48,925 bases of DNA from Chloroherpeton thalassium. GTDB taxonomy: Bacteria; Bacteroidota; Ignavibacteria; Kapaibacteriales; UBA2268. Positions 18,096 to 27,368 of the stretch are shown here, in pieces; position 1 is the stretch's first letter, and each line of letters starts with the position of its first letter. The notes beneath the pieces were generated by a model. It searched no databases, had not been told where the DNA came from, and saw only the letters and a program-made list of their open reading frames with translations. A program made the position numbers and the translations under genes. The stretch is from positions 1 through 48,925 of the forward strand of contig DYLM01000001.1 of NCBI GenBank assembly GCA_020722095.1. Reading direction: 5' to 3'.

Positions 18096-18740
18096 CTAAA
18101 TCAAAGTAAAATAGTCGTGGTGCGTGTCGGAGTTTATTTGTAACACTCCAGCACGCACCAATCTTATTAATAGCTGTTCTGCTCTTCTTTTAGATATATT
18201 CACAAGCCCTGCAAATTCTTTTACTGTTGCTCTATTGTACTTTTCCAAATATTGAAATAGTCTCTTCTCTTTGTCTCCAATTGAAAGTCGTAGAGGTTTA
18301 TCGCTTGCTTGAGATTTTAATAGTCTGCTCATCTCCGAACTTGCTGGTACTGAACTCTCGCCTACTCTAATAAAAACTTGATACACTACTTTATCGTCCT
18401 CGATATGAGACATAGCCTTGTAGGGTTTGTGAGTGCCCTCTTTGATTATTACGGCAAGTAAATCTTTTCCTTGAACATCAAAAAGTTGCACTTCTGCTTT
18501 TAGTTCGGGTATAATATAAAATCCACAGGCTTTTTCAACAATATCCAATTCACTCTTTTCACTTTTGAGCCCTTTAATAGTGCCATCATCATCAATACCA
18601 ATGATAATTACACCGCCTTTGGTATTGGCAAATGCACAAATTTCTTTTGCAAGTTTTTCGGGATTATTGATTTTCCGCTTGTATTCCAAAGTTGAGCTTT
18701 CTCCAGCGGTAAGGAGTTGTTGGAATTCGCTGAATTTCAT
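18096..18740 (-). CDS. AlbA_2/Schlafen-type putative DNA-binding (ATP-binding) domain protein with C-terminal HTH
   Basis: 214 aa; GESSTLEYKRKINNPEKLAKEICAFANTKGGVIIIGIDDDGTIKGL; C-terminal HTH-like ATVKEFAGLVNISKRRAEQLLIRLVRAGVL. Confidence 0.85.
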   Translation of the reverse strand: MKFSEFQQLLTAGESSTLEYKRKINNPEKLAKEICAFANTKGGVIIIGIDDDGTIKGLKSEKSELDIVEKACGFYIIPELKAEVQLFDVQGKDLLAVIIKEGTHKPYKAMSHIEDDKVVYQVFIRVGESSVPASSEMSRLLKSQASDKPLRLSIGDKEKRLFQYLEKYNRATVKEFAGLVNISKRRAEQLLIRLVRAGVLQINSDTHHDYFTLI

Positions 18741-18780
18741 TGAATTGTAGATTTGTTTAATTATTTACAATTAAACGAAT

Positions 18781-19533
18781 TTATTTGGAAATGATTTTGA
18801 TTTTACTTACACTATCCACAAGACTACGGTTTGCTTTGGTTTCTAAAGCAAAATCAACATTTAAAATCTTTTCTTCTGGAATATCTGAATAATAAATACA
18901 TTTAATTATCTTATTTGAATTGCGGTTAACAGTTATCGGCAAATCAGTTTTTAGCAATATATTTGAACCAATATCTAATCTTATTTCATTGATAATAACT
19001 GAATGCTCGCTTATATTCGTAAAATTAACTGAAAATTCATTTTCTTTTGAAACTTTGAACTCTTGTTCAACTTCAAAATCATCTGCAAAAATATAAGGGA
19101 CTTTTGCCTCGACCATACAAAAAGTATATTCAAGATTTGCAAAAACTAATGTGTCGATATACACTCCTGGTGTTTTTGCTTTAAACTCTATCTCAATTGG
19201 AAATTCCCATCCATTTTCGCCAACTGCAGATAACAAAATCGGTATTGTTTTATTTAATATTCTGAAATTATTATCTCCAAAATATAAAAAATAATTTGAA
19301 ATCAAATAGTTGTGTGATAGCTTGTTTTGAAGTATTACTCTTTTTATTACAGATGAATCGGGATGTACAAAATCGTAATTAATATAATTTGTGCTTAACT
19401 TAACATACGGATTTTCGAAAGAATTCTCTGTAAATTCAATTGTTCTATTTGCTGGCACATCTAATGGAGATGAACAATTACTTGAAATAATCACTATCAT
19501 TAAAAAGAATAATATATTTTGGATTTTCTTCAT
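18781..19533 (-). CDS. Putative lipoprotein, ASH/Ig-like repeat character
   Basis: 250 aa; hydrophobic leader then SSNCSS lipobox-like; beta-rich repeats such as NFTNISEHSVIINEIRLD. Confidence 0.5.
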   Translation of the reverse strand: MKKIQNILFFLMIVIISSNCSSPLDVPANRTIEFTENSFENPYVKLSTNYINYDFVHPDSSVIKRVILQNKLSHNYLISNYFLYFGDNNFRILNKTIPILLSAVGENGWEFPIEIEFKAKTPGVYIDTLVFANLEYTFCMVEAKVPYIFADDFEVEQEFKVSKENEFSVNFTNISEHSVIINEIRLDIGSNILLKTDLPITVNRNSNKIIKCIYYSDIPEEKILNVDFALETKANRSLVDSVSKIKIISK

Positions 19534-19539
19534 ATATTT

Positions 19540-20850
19540 TTAAAAATTAATTCTCGATCCATAAAAAAAGCCATATTTTGGGGTATTATATGATTTATTT
19601 TGGAATTGATACATTAGTATTGAACCTTCCAATCCAGCTGTAATTAAAAGTTTATCATTCAAATGATACGCTATTCCCGCTGACGATTTGAACAATGGTC
19701 CAATTTTTGTTGCCGAACCAAGTATTTTGATATATGGATTAATTAAAAGATTATCTGCTGGTAAATCAAATGTGTATTGATAGGCTAAACCATACCACTG
19801 TGCAGTATAAACTTGATTGATATTAGCAGAAATTCCATTCACATATCCACTGAATTTCTGCGGATAATTTTCTTGACCATATTCTATTGAGAAAGAATTA
19901 TTTTTATCAATATTATATGCTAAAGCAAGCGAATAGTTATTTAGTAAAGGATTAGTTAATGGTTCTAAATCAGTTTTAATATTAGAATAATTTGCTGATT
20001 TTATTATAGATAATGACATTTTATCTAAAAAAGAAAAATCAAAATAATTAACGTCACTTTTTTTGCTGTAATCATAGAATAAATTAAGCATAAACAAATC
20101 TTTTACAAAATTTGTAAATGGGATCTCTCTGAATTCAAAAGCAACTTGTTTAATTTGTTGTTGATTTTGAACAAGTTCACTTGTATTATTAAGAGTTAAA
20201 TTTTGATAATCATTATTATCAATAAAATTATCCACAACTTGGCTGTTGGCTGTTTCTGTAAGATTTTTAGGAGATTTTAATTTAGAAATAATAAGTGGTT
20301 TGTTTTGCTTAAGATTATTATCTTTCTTTGTTGATACTTCATTTTTTCCTGCAATGAGGTTTGAATTGAATTTGTTTTGTGCAGGATTTTGTTTAATAAA
20401 ATCATCATTTGCAGTATTTTTTTCTTCAGTATTGATATTTTTAGTTAATGTTTGCTTTTCAATTTTATTTCCATTGGTTTCATTCTCTTTTGCATTTTGA
20501 TTAAAGAAATAACCGAAAATGAAAAGTGCAACCCCAAATACAGCTGCTCCAAAAGCTGGATTAAATATAATTTTCTTAATTTCCGAGAAAAAAGTAGCAA
20601 TTAAACCAATAATTGCAGCTGATCTCTGCAAATTGAGTTTGCCCAAAAGCACAAATCTGGAATCTTTTGGTGGTGGCAAAAGTTCCTGCTGAAATAAACT
20701 TCTTAAATTTATTTGTTCTTTCAATTCTTCTTGCAAACTCGGATTATTCGAAATTTCCTTGAATAATTCGCCTGTTTCCAAAGAATCTAATTCTCCATCT
20801 AAATATTCACTTATTTTCTGAGAATAATATTCTTCATTTTTCAATTCCAT
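19540..20850 (-). CDS. Anti-sigma-factor-like protein with single TM helix and C-terminal outer-membrane beta-barrel-like domain
   Basis: N-terminal ISEYLDGELDSLETGELFKEISNNPSLQEEL (anti-sigma-like), TM FGAAVFGVALFIFGYFF, N/Q-rich linker, alternating hydrophobic strands ending ..YGFFYGSRINF; longer ORF starts at 20877. Confidence 0.65.
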   Translation of the reverse strand: MELKNEEYYSQKISEYLDGELDSLETGELFKEISNNPSLQEELKEQINLRSLFQQELLPPPKDSRFVLLGKLNLQRSAAIIGLIATFFSEIKKIIFNPAFGAAVFGVALFIFGYFFNQNAKENETNGNKIEKQTLTKNINTEEKNTANDDFIKQNPAQNKFNSNLIAGKNEVSTKKDNNLKQNKPLIISKLKSPKNLTETANSQVVDNFIDNNDYQNLTLNNTSELVQNQQQIKQVAFEFREIPFTNFVKDLFMLNLFYDYSKKSDVNYFDFSFLDKMSLSIIKSANYSNIKTDLEPLTNPLLNNYSLALAYNIDKNNSFSIEYGQENYPQKFSGYVNGISANINQVYTAQWYGLAYQYTFDLPADNLLINPYIKILGSATKIGPLFKSSAGIAYHLNDKLLITAGLEGSILMYQFQNKSYNTPKYGFFYGSRINF

Positions 20851-21430
20851 AATTTTCCTTTTTGCTTTTTTCGTCAATTTTGTTTAATTTTTCAAAAACT
20901 TCACGTAGCATATTTTTGGCTCTATGAATCAGTACTCCAACGTTAGTCCGAGACTGATTAGTCATAAGTGCTATGTCATCGTAGGAATAATCCAAATATT
21001 CCCGTAAAATCAACATTTCTCTGTAAATGTCTGGTAATTGTTCTATTGCCAAATCTAATACTTCTTTTTGTTGTTTTTTTTCATAATCATTGTCGTAAGT
21101 TGATAATCTTGTTTTATTGATATCTACTCTTTTAACTTTATTTGTTCGAACCTGATTAATACACAAATTTCTTGCAATTTTTGCTAAATATGCACCAATT
21201 TTTTCTATACCTTCATTAGTCGAGGTATTTATTTCGTAAAATTTTACGAATGTTTCCTGAAAAATATCCTTTGCTGTTTCCTTGTCCTTCAAAAATCTAT
21301 AACAAAGCGTATAAATTTTTGACGAATATCTACTATAGATTTCGTCAAAAGCTCTTTTAGCAATATCCTTTTTTTCTGACTTGATAAGGAAGCTAAGTTC
21401 TATCTCCGAATATTTTGAAAAATCACTCAC
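20834..21430 (-). CDS. ECF-type RNA polymerase sigma factor
   Basis: Region 2 FDEIYSRYSSKIYTLCYRFLKDKETAKDIFQETFVKFYE; region 4 EQLPDIYREMLILREYLDYSYDDIALMTNQSRTNVGVLIHRAKNMLRE. ORF opens at 21559 but GTG at 21430 gives a normal ECF N terminus. Confidence 0.9.
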   Translation of the reverse strand: MSDFSKYSEIELSFLIKSEKKDIAKRAFDEIYSRYSSKIYTLCYRFLKDKETAKDIFQETFVKFYEINTSTNEGIEKIGAYLAKIARNLCINQVRTNKVKRVDINKTRLSTYDNDYEKKQQKEVLDLAIEQLPDIYREMLILREYLDYSYDDIALMTNQSRTNVGVLIHRAKNMLREVFEKLNKIDEKSKKENYGIEK

Positions 21431-21585
21431 ATATATATAACACAAAAAAGAACATTTTATTACAAAAAGTGGAATATTTTTTTTATTTTTCAGCAATTTT
21501 ATTAAAACAAACTCATTTTTTCTATTTTTGAGGAAATTTTCGTATATTTCTTTCAACATTTTTTTGTGAAATTGCTTACAATATT

Positions 21586-21593
21586 TATTTTTG
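21586..21593 (+). promoter_or_regulatory. -7 box candidate (TATTTTTG) for pyrB
   Basis: TAnnTTTG match upstream of ATG 21631. Confidence 0.3.
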
Positions 21594-21630
21594 TAGAATT
21601 TATTTTTACAAAAGTTAATTTTTCATCAAA

Positions 21631-22554
21631 ATGCAGACAATTTCAAAACCTTATTTATTATCATCTGAAGATTTAACAAGAGATGACATCAATCTTATTT
21701 TCCAAAGAGCAAAATTTTTCCAAGATAATTACACGCCAGGTTCACGCTTTGACGACTTAAAAGGAATTTCTGTAGCTTTGGCTTTTTTCGAAAATTCTAC
21801 AAGGACCAAACTTTCTTTCGAAATTGCTGCTAAAAGATTATCTGCTGATACAATTGGCTTTGCTGCTTCCACTTCGAGCCTTTCTAAGGGCGAATCATTG
21901 CTTGATACTTTGAAAACCATCGAGGCAATGGGAGTGCAGATTTACATCATTCGTCACGGAAGTAGTGGTGCACAGCAGTTTTTGCAAAGAAATACAAGTG
22001 GGCTTATTCTCAATGCAGGCGATGGAAAACATGAACATCCAACTCAAGCGCTTTTGGACAATTATACATTGCTCAATCATTTTGGGAAATTGGAAGGACT
22101 AAAAGTAACTATTGTTGGCGATATTTTCCATAGCCGAGTAGCTCGTTCAAACATTAATGTAATGCGAACTATGGGAATGGAAGTAAAATTCTTAGGACCA
22201 GGCACTTTACTACCTCAACAGAATAATCCTTGGGGCGTTGAATTTTGCTCAAATCTTGACGAAGCAATAGAGTGGTCGGATATTTTACTTGTTCTTAGGT
22301 TGCAAAGGGAAAGAATGAATAGTGGATTATTGCCATCAATCGAAGAGTTTTCAAATTTCTTTGGAATAACCGCAAAAAAGATTAGTAGAAAACCCGAATT
22401 AGTTGTAATGCACCCGGGACCAGTAAATTACGGAATTGAATTAGATTATCGCATTAGCACTTATCCTAATTGTTTAATTCAAACTCAGGTTACATCGGGC
22501 GTGTATATCCGTATGGCTGTTTTATCATTACTTTCTGAATATTTAAAAAAATAA
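21631..22554 (+). CDS. pyrB: Aspartate carbamoyltransferase catalytic subunit
   Basis: 307 aa; FFENSTRTKLSFEIAAKRL, HPTQALLDNYTL, LRLQRERM, MHPGPVNYGIE. Confidence 0.95.
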   Translation: MQTISKPYLLSSEDLTRDDINLIFQRAKFFQDNYTPGSRFDDLKGISVALAFFENSTRTKLSFEIAAKRLSADTIGFAASTSSLSKGESLLDTLKTIEAMGVQIYIIRHGSSGAQQFLQRNTSGLILNAGDGKHEHPTQALLDNYTLLNHFGKLEGLKVTIVGDIFHSRVARSNINVMRTMGMEVKFLGPGTLLPQQNNPWGVEFCSNLDEAIEWSDILLVLRLQRERMNSGLLPSIEEFSNFFGITAKKISRKPELVVMHPGPVNYGIELDYRISTYPNCLIQTQVTSGVYIRMAVLSLLSEYLKK

Positions 22555-22560
22555 TTTACT

Positions 22561-23421
22561 TTGGAAAAAATCTGGACTACTTCAGAACTACTTAATTGGG
22601 GCAAAAGTTATTTTGCAGCAAAAAACATATCTGAACCAAGATTGAATTTTGAGTTATTGCTTTGCAAAGTGCTAAATTGTAATAGAATTGATTTGTATTT
22701 GAGATACGATTATCCATTTAAACCAAATCAGTTAAATGAATTAAAGGGATTAGTTAATAGACGCATAAAATTCGAACCACTCCAATATATTTTGGGAGAA
22801 GTAGAATTTTACGGCAACAAATTTATTTGCGATAAAAGAGCATTAATACCACGTCCAGAGACAGAATTGTTAGTAAGTCATTCTAAAGAAATAATATCTC
22901 TATTAAATAAACCAAAGCCAAAAGTGTTGGAAGTTGGCATTGGCACTGGTTGTGTGTCAATTTCATTGGCAAAAATGTTCCCCGATGTAGAATTTTATGG
23001 GATTGATATTTCTCCAGATGCAATTAGTCTTGCTACTGAAAATCAAAAATTGAACAAAGTAGAGAATATTAAATTCAAAGAATATGACTTTTTTGAATTT
23101 ACAAAATTTTCTTATTTCGATTTAATTATTTCAAATCCGCCCTATATTCCAAAAGAACATTATTCAAAGAATAATCTACAAGAGGAATTATTTTTTGAAC
23201 CTAAAATTGCATTAACAGACGATGCAGATGGATTAGTCTTTTATAGAAAATTTGCAGATATTATCAATTCCTCAACAAATAATATCAAGTTGATACTTGA
23301 AATAAATGAAAATACAAGCAAAAAAATTGTAGAATTATTTAAAAATGAAAATACTGAGACAACAAAAATAATGGATTATAACAATTTAGATAGGGTGTTA
23401 ATAATCGAAAAAAACAAATAA
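22561..23421 (+). CDS. prmC: Peptide chain release factor N5-glutamine methyltransferase
   Basis: 286 aa, TTG start; LIPRPETELLV, VLEVGIGTGCVSISLA, DLIISNPPYIP. Confidence 0.93.
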   Translation: MEKIWTTSELLNWGKSYFAAKNISEPRLNFELLLCKVLNCNRIDLYLRYDYPFKPNQLNELKGLVNRRIKFEPLQYILGEVEFYGNKFICDKRALIPRPETELLVSHSKEIISLLNKPKPKVLEVGIGTGCVSISLAKMFPDVEFYGIDISPDAISLATENQKLNKVENIKFKEYDFFEFTKFSYFDLIISNPPYIPKEHYSKNNLQEELFFEPKIALTDDADGLVFYRKFADIINSSTNNIKLILEINENTSKKIVELFKNENTETTKIMDYNNLDRVLIIEKNK

Positions 23422-23478
23422 TTTTGTTTTGTTTATATTAATGTTAATTTAATTAACTTATATTTCACAAAAGTTTGT

Positions 23479-23486
23479 TAATTTTG
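23479..23486 (+). promoter_or_regulatory. -7 box candidate (TAATTTTG) for the STAS gene
   Basis: taattttg upstream of ATG 23509. Confidence 0.4.
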
Positions 23487-23499
23487 AAATTCTTAAATA

Positions 23500-23853
23500 T
23501 TGGAAATTATGGCAAAGTTAAAAATTGAAAAACAAATTGGTGGAGTTATACTCCATTTGAATGGAAAATTCATTGGTGGAGAAGAAACTGATGAATTAAA
23601 GCAATTATTACAAGAAATTGCTGAAAGCAACGAACAAAAATTAATTATTAACCTTGCAGATGTAACTTATCTCAATTCTACTGCGTTAGGTGTATTAATA
23701 GCAAGTCACACAAATTTTGTAAAAAGACAAGGCGAGGTGATACTTTGTAATATAAGTAAATCAATAGAAAATATCTTTGTGATAACAAAACTGACTTTGG
23801 TATTTAAAATAGCAGAAACGCTTGATGAAGCAATTAAAAATTTTTCAAACTAA
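23500..23853 (+). CDS. STAS domain protein (anti-sigma factor antagonist-like)
   Basis: 117 aa; LIINLADVTYLNSTALGVLIASHTNFVKRQGEVILCNIS; TTG at 23500, more likely ATG at 23509. Confidence 0.88.
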   Translation: MEIMAKLKIEKQIGGVILHLNGKFIGGEETDELKQLLQEIAESNEQKLIINLADVTYLNSTALGVLIASHTNFVKRQGEVILCNISKSIENIFVITKLTLVFKIAETLDEAIKNFSN

Positions 23854-23874
23854 TAAATTTTTACGAGGTTTTAT

Positions 23875-24657
23875 ATGAAAAACTACGTTAATCTCATTGT
23901 GATAACATTATCACTCGTAGTTGGTTACACCATTTATTACGTTATCTTAGGTAATCCCGATAACTTTCTTGACCCATTGTTGAAACACGAGCCAAAACCA
24001 GGCAATATTTTAGGAACAATCTATACTGGTGGTCCGCTTGTTGGTTTATTAATGTCGTTAATCGTTATTTCCATCACTTACGTATTTGAAAGATTGTTCT
24101 CAATCAAAAAAGCACAAGGTAAAGGCAATCCTGCAACTTTCATTTCTGGCGTTGTAAAAGACTTAGAAAAAGGCGAATTAGACTCAGCATTGGCTAAATG
24201 CGATAAGCAAAGAGGAAGCGTTGCTAATGTATTGCGTGCAGCAATTCAAAGATTCAAAGATATTGAAAGTGATCCTGCTTATGTTGGCGACAGAAAATTA
24301 GCAGAAATTCAACGTTCTATCGACGAATCAATGAACTTAGAAACTCCACTTTTAGAGAAGAATTTAGTAATGTTATCAACTGTAGCATCAATTGCAACTA
24401 TGGTTGGTTTGTTAGGAACAACATTAGGTATGATTAGAGCATTCCAAGCATTAGCAGTAAGCGGTACAGTATCAGCAATACAATTATCTATTGGTATTTC
24501 CGAAGCATTATACAATACTGCTGGTGGTCTTATTGGCGCTATCATTTCAATTGTTGCTTTCAACTTCTTTACAACAAAAGTTGATAACTTTGTTTATATG
24601 ATTGACGAGGCTATACTAAACATAATGGAAATATTCACTATAAGAATTAAGAAGTAA
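23875..24657 (+). CDS. exbB: MotA/TolQ/ExbB proton channel family protein
   Basis: 260 aa; LSTVASIATMVGLLGTTLGMIRAFQALAVSG..ISEALYNTAGGLIGAIISIVAFNFF. Confidence 0.92.
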   Translation: MKNYVNLIVITLSLVVGYTIYYVILGNPDNFLDPLLKHEPKPGNILGTIYTGGPLVGLLMSLIVISITYVFERLFSIKKAQGKGNPATFISGVVKDLEKGELDSALAKCDKQRGSVANVLRAAIQRFKDIESDPAYVGDRKLAEIQRSIDESMNLETPLLEKNLVMLSTVASIATMVGLLGTTLGMIRAFQALAVSGTVSAIQLSIGISEALYNTAGGLIGAIISIVAFNFFTTKVDNFVYMIDEAILNIMEIFTIRIKK

Positions 24658-24681
24658 TTCCATTAATTTTAGGAGTCTACT

Positions 24682-25194
24682 ATGCCAAAAGTAAAAAAGA
24701 AGAGAGTAGGCTTTGTAATAGATATGACACCGTTGGTGGATATCACTTTTCTGTTGCTAACATTTTTTATGTTCACAGCAAAATTCAAAAGTGAGGCTGA
24801 AAGCCAACAGAAATTTACAATACAAAGACCAAAAGTATCGCCTGATACTACAACTATACCGCAAAATAATTTAGCAGTTATTAAAATTGCAATTGATTCA
24901 GTTACTCTTGATACTAATTATTATTATGAATTGAGCAATGAAACAGATAGAGCGAAGGTTTGGGGTAGTATTTCGGCATTAACAGAAGAACAAAGAGCAG
25001 AACCTCAATTAAAAGTTACTAAGGAACTTTTAGAGGAATTAGTAAGAGGAACAAGACTTGTTCAACCTACTACTAAATTTGCTATTGATGCAGATAGACG
25101 TTTAAGATTCCAATGGATACAAGATGCAATGGATATCTTAAGAAGGAAACAAGCAACTAAATTCACTTTCGTTACTGAAAAGAAAGGGGCTTAG
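24682..25194 (+). CDS. exbD: ExbD/TolR family biopolymer transport protein
   Basis: 170 aa; VGFVIDMTPLVDITFLLLTFFMFTAKF. Confidence 0.92.
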   Translation: MPKVKKKRVGFVIDMTPLVDITFLLLTFFMFTAKFKSEAESQQKFTIQRPKVSPDTTTIPQNNLAVIKIAIDSVTLDTNYYYELSNETDRAKVWGSISALTEEQRAEPQLKVTKELLEELVRGTRLVQPTTKFAIDADRRLRFQWIQDAMDILRRKQATKFTFVTEKKGA

Positions 25195-25240
25195 TAACTT
25201 TTTAATCAATTAATAAGTATATTAAGAAAAGGAGATAATT

Positions 25241-25819
25241 ATGTCTGGAGGAGGCGAAGCGTTAGGTGGCGGAGGCAAAGCCAAACGTGGTAGTAGTAAA
25301 AGAAAGACCAAGAAAAGAGTTGGTTTTAGAATAGATATGACTCCATTAGTGGACATCACCTTTTTGTTGTTAACTTTCTTTATGTTTACAACAACAATGG
25401 CTGCTCCACAAATTATGGAAATGTCTGTTCCACCAGAAACTGAAGAAGTGGAAGTTGCTGAATCACAATTATTACAATTTTATGTGCGAGATGATGGTGC
25501 CGTTTTCTATGCAATAGGTAAAGACGAACCCGAAAGAATTGATCCTAAAAAATTAACTGAAGTAAGTGAAATTTCCGCAAGAGAAAATCTTAAGGAAGAA
25601 CATTTAAATAAACTTATTGTTGCTTTATATGCATCGGGAGATGCTCCTTATGGTTTAGTAGTAGCAGTTTTGGATCAATTAAATATAGCTGAAGGTATCA
25701 TCGTAGATAAAATGAAAAAAGATATTGATCCAGAAACAGGCAAACCAGTAGAACGACAAAGAAGATTTACTATAGCACCGTTATTACCTGAAGATGTTGA
25801 AAGATTAAAGGGATTATAA
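25241..25819 (+). CDS. exbD: Second ExbD/TolR family biopolymer transport protein
   Basis: 192 aa; Gly/basic N-terminus then VGFRIDMTPLVDITFLLLTFFMFTTTM. Confidence 0.92.
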   Translation: MSGGGEALGGGGKAKRGSSKRKTKKRVGFRIDMTPLVDITFLLLTFFMFTTTMAAPQIMEMSVPPETEEVEVAESQLLQFYVRDDGAVFYAIGKDEPERIDPKKLTEVSEISARENLKEEHLNKLIVALYASGDAPYGLVVAVLDQLNIAEGIIVDKMKKDIDPETGKPVERQRRFTIAPLLPEDVERLKGL

Positions 25820-25821
25820 AA

Positions 25822-26598
25822 ATGACAGAATTAGTGCAAAATATTATAGATCTTCCTCGCTATGGAGCCCGAGAACTTAAAGGCTTTATTAATAAATTTA
25901 CTTATCGTGGATTTATCATTACTGCTGCTATTTTCTTAGGATTATTTTTTCTTTATTTTGGTTATACAAAGTATGAAAATGCTAAGCCAAAATTAAAGAA
26001 ATTACCACCAATAGCAAAGATAGATATTGTGGATTTACCTCCACAAGACGAATCTTTAGAAGCACCACCACCTGTTGAGCAAGTTATCAATAATGGTCCT
26101 GCTGCTCGTGCTGGTATTCCTGTACCGGTGCCTGATGCACAAATTACACCTGATATGCAAGAATTTGCTACAATCGATATTATGAACAGAGCATCTGCTG
26201 AAGGTGGAACTGGATTAGATTTAGGTGGATTTGCTTCAAACATTGATTTTGAAGGCACAGGCAATGTAGATGTAAAAGTTAAGGAAAAAGAACCCGAACC
26301 CGATGAATTTATTCCAGTGGAAAAGGAACCTGGTGTGGATTACGCTCGTCTTCAACAATTAGTAGTTTATCCAGATTTGGCTAAACGTGCTGGCATTGAA
26401 GGTAGAGTAACTATTCGTGTTCTAATCGGCAAAGATGGTACAGTTCGCAAAATGTTTATTGAAGATTCTGACAACAGTTTGTTAAATGAAGCTGCAGAAA
26501 ATGCAATAAGACAATATGGCAGGTTCACACCTGCTATTCAAAACCAAGAACCAATAACTTGTTGGATATCAATTCCAATTCAATTTAGGTTACGTTAG
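25822..26598 (+). CDS. tonB: TonB family energy transducer
   Basis: 258 aa; N-terminal TM, Pro-rich linker, C-terminal VVYPDLAKRAGIEGRVTIRVLIGKDGTVRKMFIEDSDNSLLNEAAENAIRQYGRFTPA. Confidence 0.93.
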   Translation: MTELVQNIIDLPRYGARELKGFINKFTYRGFIITAAIFLGLFFLYFGYTKYENAKPKLKKLPPIAKIDIVDLPPQDESLEAPPPVEQVINNGPAARAGIPVPVPDAQITPDMQEFATIDIMNRASAEGGTGLDLGGFASNIDFEGTGNVDVKVKEKEPEPDEFIPVEKEPGVDYARLQQLVVYPDLAKRAGIEGRVTIRVLIGKDGTVRKMFIEDSDNSLLNEAAENAIRQYGRFTPAIQNQEPITCWISIPIQFRLR

Positions 26599-26620
26599 TT
26601 CTCATAATTTTTAATTATTA

Positions 26621-26659
26621 AAAAAGGTAGATTACTTGACCAATCTACCTTTTTTTTTA
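26621..26659 (+). terminator. Rho-independent terminator after tonB
   Basis: GGTAGATT-acttgacc-AATCTACC stem-loop followed by T-run. Confidence 0.88.
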
Positions 26660-26699
26660 TTATTTTTTTTGTTTTGATTGGTTAATTGCAAATTGGCAT

Positions 26700-26707
26700 T
26701 AATTTTG
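26700..26707 (+). promoter_or_regulatory. -7 box candidate (TAATTTTG) for the TPR gene
   Basis: taattttg with an upstream TTG (~19 nt) before ATG 26745. Confidence 0.45.
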
Positions 26708-26744
26708 TAATTTAATAAATTTACAGAATTAATTTTGGTTTGAA

Positions 26745-27368
26745 ATGAAAATTATCATTTACATATTTTTTATTGTTATTTTTAGTTACATTTCTTTTGC
26801 TCAAAAATCGGATTTAGAAAAAGCAAATCAATCACTAATAGATGGATATTATAACGAGGCAGTTGATGCTTATTCCAAAATCATATCTATCAATTCTAAT
26901 TATTTGCCTGTTTATTATAGCCGTGGAATAGCTTTATTAAAATTAAATGAATATCAAAGAGCAATCGATGATTTTTCATTCTTAATAAGTAAAGAAGATA
27001 CAAACTACAATGCTTACGTTGGCAGAGCAATTTGTTATCGCAATATCAAAAAGTATTCCGAAGCATTGCGAGACTTAGAAAAAGCAATAAAATTAGATTC
27101 AACAAAATTTGAAGCTTATTACGAGAAAGCAAATGTCCACTTAGATTTAGAAGAGGACGAAGAAGCTATGCAATTTTATCGTCTTGCTCAAAGAATTAAT
27201 CCATCAAATGAATTTACAATTTACGGTCAAGCATTAGTTTTTTATTATGCTGAAAAAAACAAAGAAGCTATCGATTATTTCCAAAAATTTATCGAGATTC
27301 ATACAAAAGAAGACCAATACAAGATTGATGCACTTAGAATTTTGAAATATTTGAAAGAAGAGGATTAA
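26745..27368 (+). CDS. Tetratricopeptide repeat protein with signal peptide
   Basis: 207 aa; repeats YYNEAVDAYSKIISINSNYLPVYYSRGIALLKL, KYSEALRDLEKAIKLDSTKFEAYYEKANVHLDL. Confidence 0.9.
   Translation: MKIIIYIFFIVIFSYISFAQKSDLEKANQSLIDGYYNEAVDAYSKIISINSNYLPVYYSRGIALLKLNEYQRAIDDFSFLISKEDTNYNAYVGRAICYRNIKKYSEALRDLEKAIKLDSTKFEAYYEKANVHLDLEEDEEAMQFYRLAQRINPSNEFTIYGQALVFYYAEKNKEAIDYFQKFIEIHTKEDQYKIDALRILKYLKEED

Noticed and set aside
18096-18740. AlbA_2/Schlafen-domain protein as part of a defence system
   Set aside because: No partner nuclease, restriction, toxin or other defence gene adjacent; such proteins are common stand-alone regulators, so a defence role is unsupported.
22561-23421. Possible frameshift or missing ATG at the prmC start
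   Set aside because: TTG start 7 nt after the pyrB stop gives a normal PrmC N terminus; no disruption seen.
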